Source of the DNA: DAITAZ01 sp036824045
GTDB taxonomy: Bacteria > Pseudomonadota > Gammaproteobacteria > Burkholderiales > Rhodocyclaceae
Direction of reading: 5' to 3'
DNA length: 64,000 nt
Assembly (NCBI GenBank): GCA_036824045.1
Contig: DAITAZ010000016.1
Coordinates: forward strand, 1 to 64,000
The notes beneath the pieces were generated by a model that saw only the letters and a program-made list of their open reading frames with translations, did no database searches and was not told the DNA's origin. Of this stretch, positions 35,522 to 43,967 are shown piece by piece (position 1 is the stretch's first letter; every line of letters starts with the position of its first letter). A program made the translations under genes and the position numbers.

Positions 35522-38074
35522 TTAGAGCCAGACCATCATGCCCATCTCGAAGGGATGGGTGAGAAGGCCGTGGTGCGGGAACACCCGGAACTGGTACTCG
35601 ATCTTGCCGCACACATCGGGCGTCAGTTCCAGCCGGTAGAGGTGCTCGCCGTGCTCGGTGCGTCCGGTGTGCTCCAGCGTGTAGCGCCGGCTGCGGCGGG
35701 GTCTGTCATCGGCGGGACGGCCAAACAGGCATTCCACCACCACGTCCTCGGGGGAGAGGCCGTTGAGCTGGGCCGCAAGTTCGAGCACCACAGGGCTGCC
35801 GAAGGGGATGCGCCGCTGCTGGGCGTCCAGCCGGCGCAGGCGCACACCCGACCAGCTCGTGCGTACCCGGGACTTCCACGCGGCCAGTTCCCGTGCGCCG
35901 GCAAACCCGTCGGCCCGGAAGCGATGCCATTGTTCGGTTGCCGGCATGTAGAACTTGTTCATGTACTCGCCCACCATGCGGGCGGTGTTGAACTTGGGCA
36001 GCAGTGTCGAGATGGCCCGTTTGGACATGCCGATCCAGCCCGGCGAATAGCCCATGGGGCCCCGGTCGTAGTAGAGCGGCACCACGGCTTTCTCCAGCAG
36101 CTCGTAGAGCGAGCGGGCATCCTCGTCGTCCCGCCGGGCCGGGTCCAGGGCGTTGGAAGCCGGTTTGACGGTCCAGCCGTTGCGCCCGTCGTAGCCCTCG
36201 CCCCACCAGCCGTCGGCCACCGAGAGGTTGAGCACGCCGTTGAACGCAGCCTTCATGCCCGAGGTGCCGGAGGCTTCCAGCGGGTAGATGGGGTTGTTCA
36301 ACCACACGTCCACCCCCGCCACCAGGCGGCGGGCCAGACGCAGGTCATAGCCTTCGATCAGCAGCACATGGCCTTCGAACTCGGGCATGCGCGAAACCTC
36401 CGCGATGCGGCGGATCAGTTCCTGCCCGGGCTGGTCGGCGGGGTGGGCCTTGCCGGCGAAGATGAAGAGCACCGGGTGCTTGCTGTCGGAGACGATGCGG
36501 CGCAGCCAGTCCAGGTTGTGGAAGAGCAGGGTGGCGCGCTTGTAGGTGGCGAAGCGGCGGGCGAAGCCGATGGTCAGCACATGCGGGTTGGCCGGGTCAG
36601 CCAGGCGCAGGATGCGGTCCAGGTGGGCTTCCGAACCCTGGTTGCGCAAGTGCTGCTCGGTCAGGCGTTCGCGCACCATCTGCAGCATCTGCGCCTTGAG
36701 GGACTGACGGATGCTCCAGAAGGTCTGGTCCGGGATGGTCTGCACGCCCGCCCAGCAGGCTTCGTCCGTCAGGCGCTGGCTCCAGCCGTGGCCCAGGTAT
36801 TTTTCAAAGGTTTCGTTCCAGTCCCGTGCCAGGAAGGTGGGTTGATGGACGCCGTTGGTGACGTAATCCACCGGGTTGTCCGCCGGTTCGATCTCCGGCC
36901 ACAGATGGCTGAGGATGTCGGACGAGACATCGCCGTGGATCTGGGAAACCCCATTGTGGAAGCGCGACCCGCGCACCGCCAGGGCGGTCATGTTGAACTC
37001 GGGGTTGTTGTGGGTACGGCCCAGGCCCAGCAGGGTGCCCATGTCCACCTTCATCTCGCCGCACCAGGACTCGAAGTAGCGCTGGATCATCTCCATCGAG
37101 AAATGGTCATGGCCGGCGGGCACGGCGGTGTGGGTGGTGAACACGGTGTTGGCGGCCACGGCCTCCAGGGCACCGGCGAACTCCAGCCCCTCGCCACTGG
37201 TCAGGGCGCGGATGCGCTCCAGCACCAGGAAGGCGGCGTGCCCTTCATTGATGTGCCAGACGGTGGGCTTGATGCCCATGAAGGCGAGCGCCCGGGCGCC
37301 GCCCACACCCAGCAGGATCTCCTGCTCGATGCGGGTGTTGCGGTCGCCGCCATAGAGGCGGTGGGCGATGTCCTGGTCGGCAGGCGAGTTCTCGGGCAGG
37401 GAACTGTCCAGCAGTACCAGGCGCACGTGGCCGATGCGCACCTCCCACACTTTCAGATGCACGGTCCGGCCGGGGAGCTGCACGGAGAAGCGCAGCGCTT
37501 CGCCGCTCTCGTCCAGGACGGGGGTGATGGGCAGGTCATCGAAGTCGGAATCGGTGTAGAGCGCGTGCTGGCGGCCTTCCCCGTCGATGGACTGGAAGAA
37601 GTAGCCTTGCCGGTAGAGCAGGCCCACGCCCACGAACGGCAGGCGCATGTCGCTGGCGGCCTTGCAGTGGTCACCGGCCAGGATGCCCAGGCCGCCCGAA
37701 TAGATGGGCAGGCTCTCGTGGAAACCGAATTCGGCGCAGAAGTATGCGACCAGATCATCCTTGCCCAGACGCTGGGCGCCGTTCTGGCGGCGCTTGTCCT
37801 GCATATAGGTGTCGTAGGCGGAGAGTACCCGGTTGTAGCTGCCGAGGAAGACGGGATCTTCGGCGGCGGCGTCCAGCCGGTACTGGTCTACGCGCTTCAG
37901 GAATGCCTTGGGGCTTTGGCTCACCGATTGCCACAGGGTCGGGTGCAGGCGGGTAAACAGCGTCCGGGTGGCGCTGTCCCAGCTGTACCACAGGTTGTTG
38001 GCCAGTTCGCTCAGCCGGCCGATACGGGCCGGAATCTGGGGATTGATTTCAAGCTGATAGGAGGTGCCGGGCAT
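35522..38074 (-). CDS. glgP: alpha-glucan (glycogen) phosphorylase, GlgP type with DUF3417
   Basis: Releases glucose-1-phosphate from glycogen with pyridoxal phosphate. The 850 residues begin with a DUF3417-type domain (about 10-125: PARIGRLSELANNLWYSW), then the GT35 core. The PLP lysine is Lys608 in EASGTSGMKAAFNG. This is the shorter branch of the family (archaeal/actinobacterial-like) rather than the E. coli MalP/GlgP type. ATG 38074 was chosen to match the MPGTSYQLEIN start; the frame runs on upstream without a family match. It lies 86 bases after the GH57 gene on the same strand and before pgi. Confidence 0.93.
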   Translation of the reverse strand: MPGTSYQLEINPQIPARIGRLSELANNLWYSWDSATRTLFTRLHPTLWQSVSQSPKAFLKRVDQYRLDAAAEDPVFLGSYNRVLSAYDTYMQDKRRQNGAQRLGKDDLVAYFCAEFGFHESLPIYSGGLGILAGDHCKAASDMRLPFVGVGLLYRQGYFFQSIDGEGRQHALYTDSDFDDLPITPVLDESGEALRFSVQLPGRTVHLKVWEVRIGHVRLVLLDSSLPENSPADQDIAHRLYGGDRNTRIEQEILLGVGGARALAFMGIKPTVWHINEGHAAFLVLERIRALTSGEGLEFAGALEAVAANTVFTTHTAVPAGHDHFSMEMIQRYFESWCGEMKVDMGTLLGLGRTHNNPEFNMTALAVRGSRFHNGVSQIHGDVSSDILSHLWPEIEPADNPVDYVTNGVHQPTFLARDWNETFEKYLGHGWSQRLTDEACWAGVQTIPDQTFWSIRQSLKAQMLQMVRERLTEQHLRNQGSEAHLDRILRLADPANPHVLTIGFARRFATYKRATLLFHNLDWLRRIVSDSKHPVLFIFAGKAHPADQPGQELIRRIAEVSRMPEFEGHVLLIEGYDLRLARRLVAGVDVWLNNPIYPLEASGTSGMKAAFNGVLNLSVADGWWGEGYDGRNGWTVKPASNALDPARRDDEDARSLYELLEKAVVPLYYDRGPMGYSPGWIGMSKRAISTLLPKFNTARMVGEYMNKFYMPATEQWHRFRADGFAGARELAAWKSRVRTSWSGVRLRRLDAQQRRIPFGSPVVLELAAQLNGLSPEDVVVECLFGRPADDRPRRSRRYTLEHTGRTEHGEHLYRLELTPDVCGKIEYQFRVFPHHGLLTHPFEMGMMVWL

Positions 38075-38160
38075 GATGAGCTTAGAGGTCGGAGATGAGG
38101 CTTGATTATCGCGGATTTCCCCGCGGGCGATTGTCTGGTTTAAGGCGGAAACTCCTGGAG

Positions 38161-40173
38161 TCACGCCCCGGTGCGGGGCGTGAGGCTCACGCTCAGACGG
38201 TCGTTGGTGGCGGTTGGCCGCCAGCGCAATTCGAGGACCACCGCCTGCATGATTTTCTCGAAGCCCGCCTCGGACAAGGAAACGGTGTGCAGGGGCGCCG
38301 CCTTGAGACTCACCGGGGTGCTGGTCGTCAGCCGGATCGCACCGCCCAGCACTCCGTCCTGCAGATCCAGCTGACAAACGTCCTGCAGCACCAGGGTCTG
38401 GCCGAAACCGCCCGGGATGTGGCCGTCGGCCAGCACGAAACGGCCGGCGTAGCCGTCGCAACTGGGCATGGCCAGGTTGATCTGCACCACCAGTTCGCCT
38501 GGGCCGGGCTGGGCCTGGTAGCTGGCCTCCACCCCCTCGGCACCCAGGCGGAAGGTCTTGCTCACGCGTACGGGTGATTCGGCGGCAAAGCTCACGCCTT
38601 CGGCGCTGTCGCGCGTCAGTGTGTATTGGCTCACGGGGGTGTGGCTGCCGTCGTCGCCGGCCCACAGATCCAGGAACAGGTTGCGGGGGCGGGCATCCGG
38701 CACCAGATCGGCGTCCGCAATCGGGTGCTTGAAGCTGACCCGGTCGTGGGCCGAGGCGATGCCCGTACCGCTGTGGTTGGTTTGCCGCGCTTCGCGGATC
38801 TTGTCGTAGTACTGCTCGTCACTGCGCCGCAGGGTGTCGGCGAAATTGTGGCGCAGCGGGTAGCTGTCCAGCTCGCACAACGCTGCATTGCCATCCAGAC
38901 GGACGATCGCCTGTACCAGGCCGTTGCGCAGGGTGGCTTCGTCAAAGCCGTCCAGGTCCAGATCCTCGCGGGTGAAGGCGGGGCGCGGGGCAAGCGTGTC
39001 CAGCGCGCCTTCCAGCTCGACCAGGTTGTTGTAGATGGCACGCCGCAGGTGGGGCAGGTAAAGTCCGCCGAAGAGGCCGTGCCAGAAGGCATCGTTCGCC
39101 TGGGCGCGGTACAGGCTGGCGGTCAGCTCGGCGCTGCGCTGCGCTTCCGGCAGGGCGGCCAGCCGGTTCGAAACGGACAGCATGCGTTTGTGCATCCAGT
39201 TGCTTTCCGGATAGCGGCTGAAGAAGTTGCGCCAGATGCCGCCACGCACAAAGGCCTTGGTGGTGTCGAAGCGGCCCGCGTCCTGCTCCTGCTTCATCAG
39301 CCGGGCGAAGCTGCGGCCTGCGGGGGCCGGCAGCGTCCATTCGTTCATCTCGATGTAGGAGGCGGTGGGCAGATACACCACGCCGCGGGTGCGGTGCGCG
39401 GCCCGGAATCCGGCATACGTATCGGTGCGCAGCCGCGGCGAAGCGAGGACGCCTTCGATGAACTGGGTGAGCCAGCCCCGGTTGTACACCCACTCGTAGG
39501 TCTCGGGCCAGATGCCGAACTTTTCAATGTCGTCGAAGTACACCGCCGCGGCCTGCCCTTGATCCGCCAGGCTTTCCAGATAGGCCACGGCTTCGTGGGC
39601 CGGCGAGAACGGCAGCCGGTAGCGGAGCTGTTCGGAAATGGGAAAGAGATCGACCTTGCGCCCGTCTTCCTCGGTCGTGAAGAAGCCGCCCAGTTCCTCG
39701 GGGCGGCGGCCGGTGCACAGAAAGTGGTAGTCATCCACCGCCACGTAACCGATGTTCGCGTCGCCCAAAGCCGGCACCACCGAGGACTCCCACACCCGTT
39801 CGGTGAGCCAGGCACCCACCGGACGCTGGCCCAGGCGGCGTTCGAGCTTGTCCGACAAGGCGTTGATCTGGCCGACCCGGTCCCGGTGGGGAATGCTGGC
39901 CAGGACGGGCTCGCAATCGCCGGCACCGACCATCTCCACCTGGCCCCGGGCCACCATCTCCTGCAGCAGGGCCATGTCCTGGGGATACTCGGCAATGAGC
40001 CAGTCCAGCAACCAGCCCGAGAAATGGGCCGCGAAGCGGAAGTCCGGGTAACGGTGCAGGGTTTGGAGGAAGGGGCGGTAGCAACGCTCGTGGGCGTCGG
40101 CCATCACCTCGGGGAAGTTGCCGACGGGCTGGTGGGCGTGGACGCCGAGCAATAGAGCGGTCTGGCTGGACAT
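38161..40173 (-). CDS. GH57 4-alpha-glucanotransferase or amylase
   Basis: A 670-residue glycoside hydrolase of family 57 with C-terminal DUF1925/DUF1926-like beta domains. The N-terminal HAHQPVGNF gives conserved region 1. The catalytic nucleophile Glu125 lies in WLTERVWE and the acid/base Asp214 in YFDDIEKFGIWP. These positions almost coincide with Glu123 and Asp214 of the Thermococcus litoralis 4-alpha-glucanotransferase, which makes a transferase the best guess. ATG 40173 (MSSQTALLLGVH) is preferred over a much longer open frame. It is the first gene of the leftward glgP-pgi-glgA run and may stand in for MalQ in glycogen remodelling. Confidence 0.9.
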   Translation of the reverse strand: MSSQTALLLGVHAHQPVGNFPEVMADAHERCYRPFLQTLHRYPDFRFAAHFSGWLLDWLIAEYPQDMALLQEMVARGQVEMVGAGDCEPVLASIPHRDRVGQINALSDKLERRLGQRPVGAWLTERVWESSVVPALGDANIGYVAVDDYHFLCTGRRPEELGGFFTTEEDGRKVDLFPISEQLRYRLPFSPAHEAVAYLESLADQGQAAAVYFDDIEKFGIWPETYEWVYNRGWLTQFIEGVLASPRLRTDTYAGFRAAHRTRGVVYLPTASYIEMNEWTLPAPAGRSFARLMKQEQDAGRFDTTKAFVRGGIWRNFFSRYPESNWMHKRMLSVSNRLAALPEAQRSAELTASLYRAQANDAFWHGLFGGLYLPHLRRAIYNNLVELEGALDTLAPRPAFTREDLDLDGFDEATLRNGLVQAIVRLDGNAALCELDSYPLRHNFADTLRRSDEQYYDKIREARQTNHSGTGIASAHDRVSFKHPIADADLVPDARPRNLFLDLWAGDDGSHTPVSQYTLTRDSAEGVSFAAESPVRVSKTFRLGAEGVEASYQAQPGPGELVVQINLAMPSCDGYAGRFVLADGHIPGGFGQTLVLQDVCQLDLQDGVLGGAIRLTTSTPVSLKAAPLHTVSLSEAGFEKIMQAVVLELRWRPTATNDRLSVSLTPRTGA

Positions 40174-40585
40174 GGATCTGGAGGTTCCTGTGACGTGGGG
40201 CACCGCCGCGCCGGTGGGCGCATGTGGGTCGGAGAGCTTATCGGAGCGTGTCCTGGTCGGATGGGGAGTGGTGCGGGCCGTTTGGCCGCTTACTTCCTGA
40301 GCGCCTTCATTGTTTGCTGGATCAAGTCCCCCGGGTCGGGGGCGGGAGGCCGGGCGGGGAATTCCGTCCTTCCCAGAGGGGGTATTGTCGTACCGTGCGG
40401 CACATGGACGCAATGGTGGCGGCCAACAGACGTGATGGATACCACAATCGCTTGCGCCAAATCGGGCGCGGTCGCCAATCAAGATGTAAATACTTGGCTT
40501 TTCATGGTTTGCGGCCCTGGCCGGCTTGGTTAGAGTCTTGCCCATCAAGGCCCGCCGGCTGGGCCGCCCCCGCGCGAACGATGAC
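40174..40585. other. 412-base divergent region, GH57 gene to GAF-HlyD gene
   Basis: Control region for two diverging units. It holds a short hairpin CCCCC/GGGGG (40328-40342) and an inverted repeat GCGCC-N6-GGCGC (40454-40469) upstream of the GAF-HlyD gene. No clear -35/-10 pair, RNA gene or ORF with support was seen. Confidence 0.45.
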
Positions 40586-42343
40586 ATGAGTGCCGAATTG
40601 CCCCCCTTGCCTGAAGAAGCAGACATCCAGCTGTGGCTGGATGGGCTGTGTCGCGCCACCACCGGCGCTGTCCGGGGCGTCGTGATGACGGGGGGGCTTG
40701 CGGCCGAGCAGGTGCCCGCCGCCGTCTGGCCCCGGGGCAACAACCCCTCCCGGGCGCTGACCCGTGCCGCCGCAGTGGCGGCGGAGCGCCGCAAGCCTGT
40801 GTGGCAGAAGGTGCGGGGCAGCGGCGACAGCGGCACCATGGTGTCTTTCTTTGCCTATCCCCTGAGTGCCCGCGGCCAGATGCTCGGTGTGGTGGCACTG
40901 ACCGTGCGCCATGCTCCCGGGGCCGACTTCAAGAGCCTGATGCGCAGCCTGAAGGCGGCGGCCGGCAGTTTCGAGGGCATGTGCCAGTCCCGTTCCGCCG
41001 GCGCGGTACACGGACCCGCGGAGCTCATTGACCTGGTCACCGAAGTGCTGGAGCGGCCCGATGTAGCCACCGCCGGCCGCGAGGTGGCCCGCCGCCTGGG
41101 CGAGAGCCTCGAATGCAGCCGGGTGGTCCTGGCCCTGCCGGGGCGCCGCAGCCCGGAGTGGCTGGCGTGCTGGCCGGCAGCCGATGCGCCGGAGAAGGAT
41201 GCCTCGCTTGTGCTCAATGCCATGGCCGAGGCCATGGAGCAAAGCGCCGTGGTCGTGCACCCGGAGCCGGTGGGGGCCGACCCGCTGGCCATGCGCGCCC
41301 ATCTGGCACTGGCCGACGGGCGGGGCAGCCTCGGTATCTGTACCGTGCCCATGCTGCACCAAGAGCAAGTGCTGGGCGCCATCCTGCTGGAGCGGCCCGG
41401 AGGCCAGCCCTTCCTGTCCGCCGAGCTGTCGTTCCTGTCCCAGGCGGCCGGCCTGGTGGGGGCAACCCTGAACCTGCGCCGCGCAGCGCCAGCGGGCAAG
41501 CCGGCCCGGGCGGCGCGGCCGGCCTTGTCGTGGCCGCGCAAACCCCGCCTCGGCCTGGGTTTGGCGCTGGCGGGCGCGGCGGCGGCGGTGGCGCTGGCCT
41601 TCCTGCCGGTCGAATACCACATCCACGCGCCCGCCCGGCTCGAGGCGCTGCCGCCGCGACCCGTGCAGGCACCGGGGGACGGCCAGTTGCGACTCTTTGC
41701 CGTGCAGCCCGGCGAGATGGTCAAGGCCGGGCAGATCCTGGCCGAATGGAGCGATCCGGGCGTGGAGCAGGCGCTGCAGCAGCAACTGGACGCCGTCGCC
41801 AAGCTGCAGCAGGCGGTGGGCGATGCCACCGCCAAGGGCGATCTGGAACAGGTGGCGGCGCTCAAGGGATTTCTGGCGGATGCCCAGGCGGCGCTGGAGG
41901 CGACCCATCAGCGCAAGGGCGGCTTGCCGCTCAAGTCGCCGGTGGCGGGCCGCATTGTGCCGGTGGCGGTGACGGTGCCAGTGGAGCGGGGCGTCAAGAA
42001 GGGCGAAACGGTGATCAGCGTCGTCCCCCAGGATGCGTTCCGCCTGGAGGCCGAGGTGAGCGCGGGCGACATGGCTGAACTGGCCGCCGATCAGGCTGGG
42101 GTGTTTGTCCCCGCCGAGGCGCCGGCGGCCCGTGTCGCCGTACAGATCGTCAAGCGCAGCGACGCCCGCGACGATGCCCAGGGGCTGCCCGTGGTGCCGG
42201 TGGAAGCGCGGCTGGAGCGTCCGGGCCCCGAGTTGCGGGCGGGCAGCGAAGGCGTCGTTTCCTTCCCGGTGGGCGAGCGCCCGGCGGCCTGGGTGTTGCT
42301 GCACCGGGTGCGCAACTGGTGGCGCGCCATCGGTGCTGGCTGA
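40586..42343 (+). CDS. GAF-domain membrane protein with HlyD-like adaptor arm
   Basis: An unusual fusion of about 585 residues. The N-terminal half is cytoplasmic: a GAF-like sensor region at about 5-140 and a second at about 145-300 (VTEVLERPDVATAGREVARRLGESL; GAILLERPGG). One membrane helix follows at about 322-345. The rest is a periplasmic HlyD/membrane-fusion arm: an N-half lipoyl domain (VQAPGDGQLRLFAVQPGEMVKAGQIL), a coiled coil at about 390-440, the C-half lipoyl domain (KSPVAGRIVPVAVTVPVERGVKKGETV) and a beta barrel. ATG 40586 lacks a good ribosome site, and TTG 40526 would add 20 residues. HlyD adaptors normally pair with an ABC or RND pump and TolC, none of which is here. The next gene, 19 bases on, is a SecA-like ATPase. 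Confidence 0.8.
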   Translation: MSAELPPLPEEADIQLWLDGLCRATTGAVRGVVMTGGLAAEQVPAAVWPRGNNPSRALTRAAAVAAERRKPVWQKVRGSGDSGTMVSFFAYPLSARGQMLGVVALTVRHAPGADFKSLMRSLKAAAGSFEGMCQSRSAGAVHGPAELIDLVTEVLERPDVATAGREVARRLGESLECSRVVLALPGRRSPEWLACWPAADAPEKDASLVLNAMAEAMEQSAVVVHPEPVGADPLAMRAHLALADGRGSLGICTVPMLHQEQVLGAILLERPGGQPFLSAELSFLSQAAGLVGATLNLRRAAPAGKPARAARPALSWPRKPRLGLGLALAGAAAAVALAFLPVEYHIHAPARLEALPPRPVQAPGDGQLRLFAVQPGEMVKAGQILAEWSDPGVEQALQQQLDAVAKLQQAVGDATAKGDLEQVAALKGFLADAQAALEATHQRKGGLPLKSPVAGRIVPVAVTVPVERGVKKGETVISVVPQDAFRLEAEVSAGDMAELAADQAGVFVPAEAPAARVAVQIVKRSDARDDAQGLPVVPVEARLERPGPELRAGSEGVVSFPVGERPAAWVLLHRVRNWWRAIGAG

Positions 42344-42362
42344 CCGGGCGCCCCAGTCCGCC

Positions 42363-43727
42363 ATGTCGGCCGGTCCATTCTCCCGCTCCCTGCGTGTGCT
42401 CGGGTCTGGCTTGCGCGCGTGGGCGGCGTTGGGGCGGGTCCGGCTCGGCCGCATCTGGTCGCCGGAGGCGGACCGTCATTTCGTGTGGAACGTGCGCAGC
42501 CGGGAACGGGAGTTCGACCAGCTCGATGTTGACGGGCTGGAATGGCGCCTGGTAGCCGGGCGGGCGGCGCTGCTCCGGGAGGGGGCGGCGGGTGCGGCCC
42601 TCGTGGATGCCCTGGCGTTGATCTGCGTGCGGCTGCGCCGCGCCGCGGACTTGCATGTTGCGGACGCCCAACTCATGGCGGTGCGGGCCGTGTTGTTGCA
42701 CCGGATTGCCTGTCTCGATCCGGGCGAGGGCAAGAGTCTGGCGGCGCTGCTGGCGGCCGCCGCCCTGGCTTGGTCCGGGCAGGCGGTGCGGATCCGGGTG
42801 GCCAGCGATGCCCTGGCGCAGCGGAGCCTGGTCAGGGCGCAGGCGCTGCTCTCCCCGCTGGCGTTGCAGGCTGCCCTGCTGGAGCTTCATCCCGTGGGGG
42901 AGGACCGTTCGTCCTGCCGCCTGCCGGGGCAGACCGTGCACTTCTGCGGGCCACAGGCGGATCCTCGGGCCGCCGCGGGCGGCTGGATGTTGCTGGATGA
43001 CGTGGTGGAGCCCGCTTCCCGGTCCGCGGCGGGCGCGCTGCTCATGGGCGGCTTTGCCACCGGCCCGTTGCCACGATCCTGGATGCCGGGTTTGCCGGCG
43101 ATACGCATGCCCTCTCCCCGCACGCGGCTATTGCGCCGCCTGCCCAGCCGGCTGTTCCCAAGCGGCGCGGCGCGGCGGGGGGCGGTGCTGTCGCGGGTGA
43201 TGGATCTGGTGGAGGAGGGGCGCCCGGTCCTGGTGGCCGTGGATAGTCTGGCCGAGGCGCAGACGCTCTCCCGCATCCTGGCGGAAGCCTATGTGGACCA
43301 CCAGGTGCTGACCGCCTGCCTGCCTGAGCAAGCACTGGAACAACTGCCCGCGGCGGGTGGGCTGGCAGCCGTGACCCTGGCCACCGGGCCGGTGGTGCTG
43401 GCGGAGGAGCTCCCCCTCGCCCCCGGCGTCGTGGAGCGGGGAGGTTTGCATCTGCTCGACTGCCAGCGGGGCGCACTACATGCCTTGGCGCAGTGGGAAC
43501 ACTGCGTGGCACGCCGGGGCGAGCCGGGCAGCGTGGAGCGCTGGTTCAGCCTGGACGACGCCCGGGTGGCATCGCGCCTGCCCGCGGCGCTGGCCCGCGC
43601 ACTGGCCTGGCACTGGCCGGGGGAACGGCCCCTGGAGGCTGCTACGTTGATGCCCTGGGCCATGGAGGTTCTCGCACGACGGGTCAGTGCCTGGCGTCAT
43701 CCTGCCCGGCACTGCGCCGACGCCTGA
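42363..43727 (+). CDS. short, degenerate SecA-like ATPase
   Basis: A 454-residue protein resembling the two motor domains of SecA with the preprotein-binding, helical scaffold and C-terminal zinc regions missing (SecA is about 900 residues). The P-loop is DPGEGKSLAALLAAAALAW (SecA has TGEGKT) near 120-126, followed by the SecA-like VRIRVASDALAQRSLVRA. Walker B is LLDDVVEP near 208 rather than DEVD. The second motor domain has GRPVLVAVDSLAEAQTLSRIL, HQVLTA, VTLATG, GGLHLLDCQR and ARRGEPGSVERWFSLDD. Where SecA has TNMAGRGTDI and RGRAGRQGD the residues differ, so the Arg finger elements look lost. It may bind but not efficiently hydrolyse ATP. It is in a tight operon with the GAF-HlyD gene. Confidence 0.72.
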   Translation: MSAGPFSRSLRVLGSGLRAWAALGRVRLGRIWSPEADRHFVWNVRSREREFDQLDVDGLEWRLVAGRAALLREGAAGAALVDALALICVRLRRAADLHVADAQLMAVRAVLLHRIACLDPGEGKSLAALLAAAALAWSGQAVRIRVASDALAQRSLVRAQALLSPLALQAALLELHPVGEDRSSCRLPGQTVHFCGPQADPRAAAGGWMLLDDVVEPASRSAAGALLMGGFATGPLPRSWMPGLPAIRMPSPRTRLLRRLPSRLFPSGAARRGAVLSRVMDLVEEGRPVLVAVDSLAEAQTLSRILAEAYVDHQVLTACLPEQALEQLPAAGGLAAVTLATGPVVLAEELPLAPGVVERGGLHLLDCQRGALHALAQWEHCVARRGEPGSVERWFSLDDARVASRLPAALARALAWHWPGERPLEAATLMPWAMEVLARRVSAWRHPARHCADA

Positions 43728-43967
43728 TCAATTCGGAGCGCGTTCTGCACGGGCGCAGCCTCGTCCGCCGTGATCGGGCGCGCTGCCTGGCCCATTCCAG
43801 ACACATTCGCGCGGGCCAGGAGTAAGCTAGCAACAGAGGGGATTCCTTGGGCCGGATGACAGGCGGTAAGGCCGGATGCGCCGCCCGAAGGAGGCGAGGA
43901 TGTCCGCAATACGCGTTGTGGGGGGTGTGCGCCGTGGCCCACCGCCATCGGCTGACACCGGGGCGCC
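43728..43967. other. 240-base spacer before the diguanylate cyclase
   Basis: No gene, terminator or repeat with support. The cyclase may have its own promoter here or be read from the GAF-HlyD/SecA-like unit on the same strand; the sequence does not decide. Confidence 0.35.

Noticed and set aside
35114..38098. A 994-residue rightward open frame
   Set aside because: Antisense shadow of glgP and the start of pgi.
40322..40345. Terminator or attenuator before the GAF-HlyD gene
   Set aside because: The CCCCC/GGGGG hairpin is short and has no T-tract.
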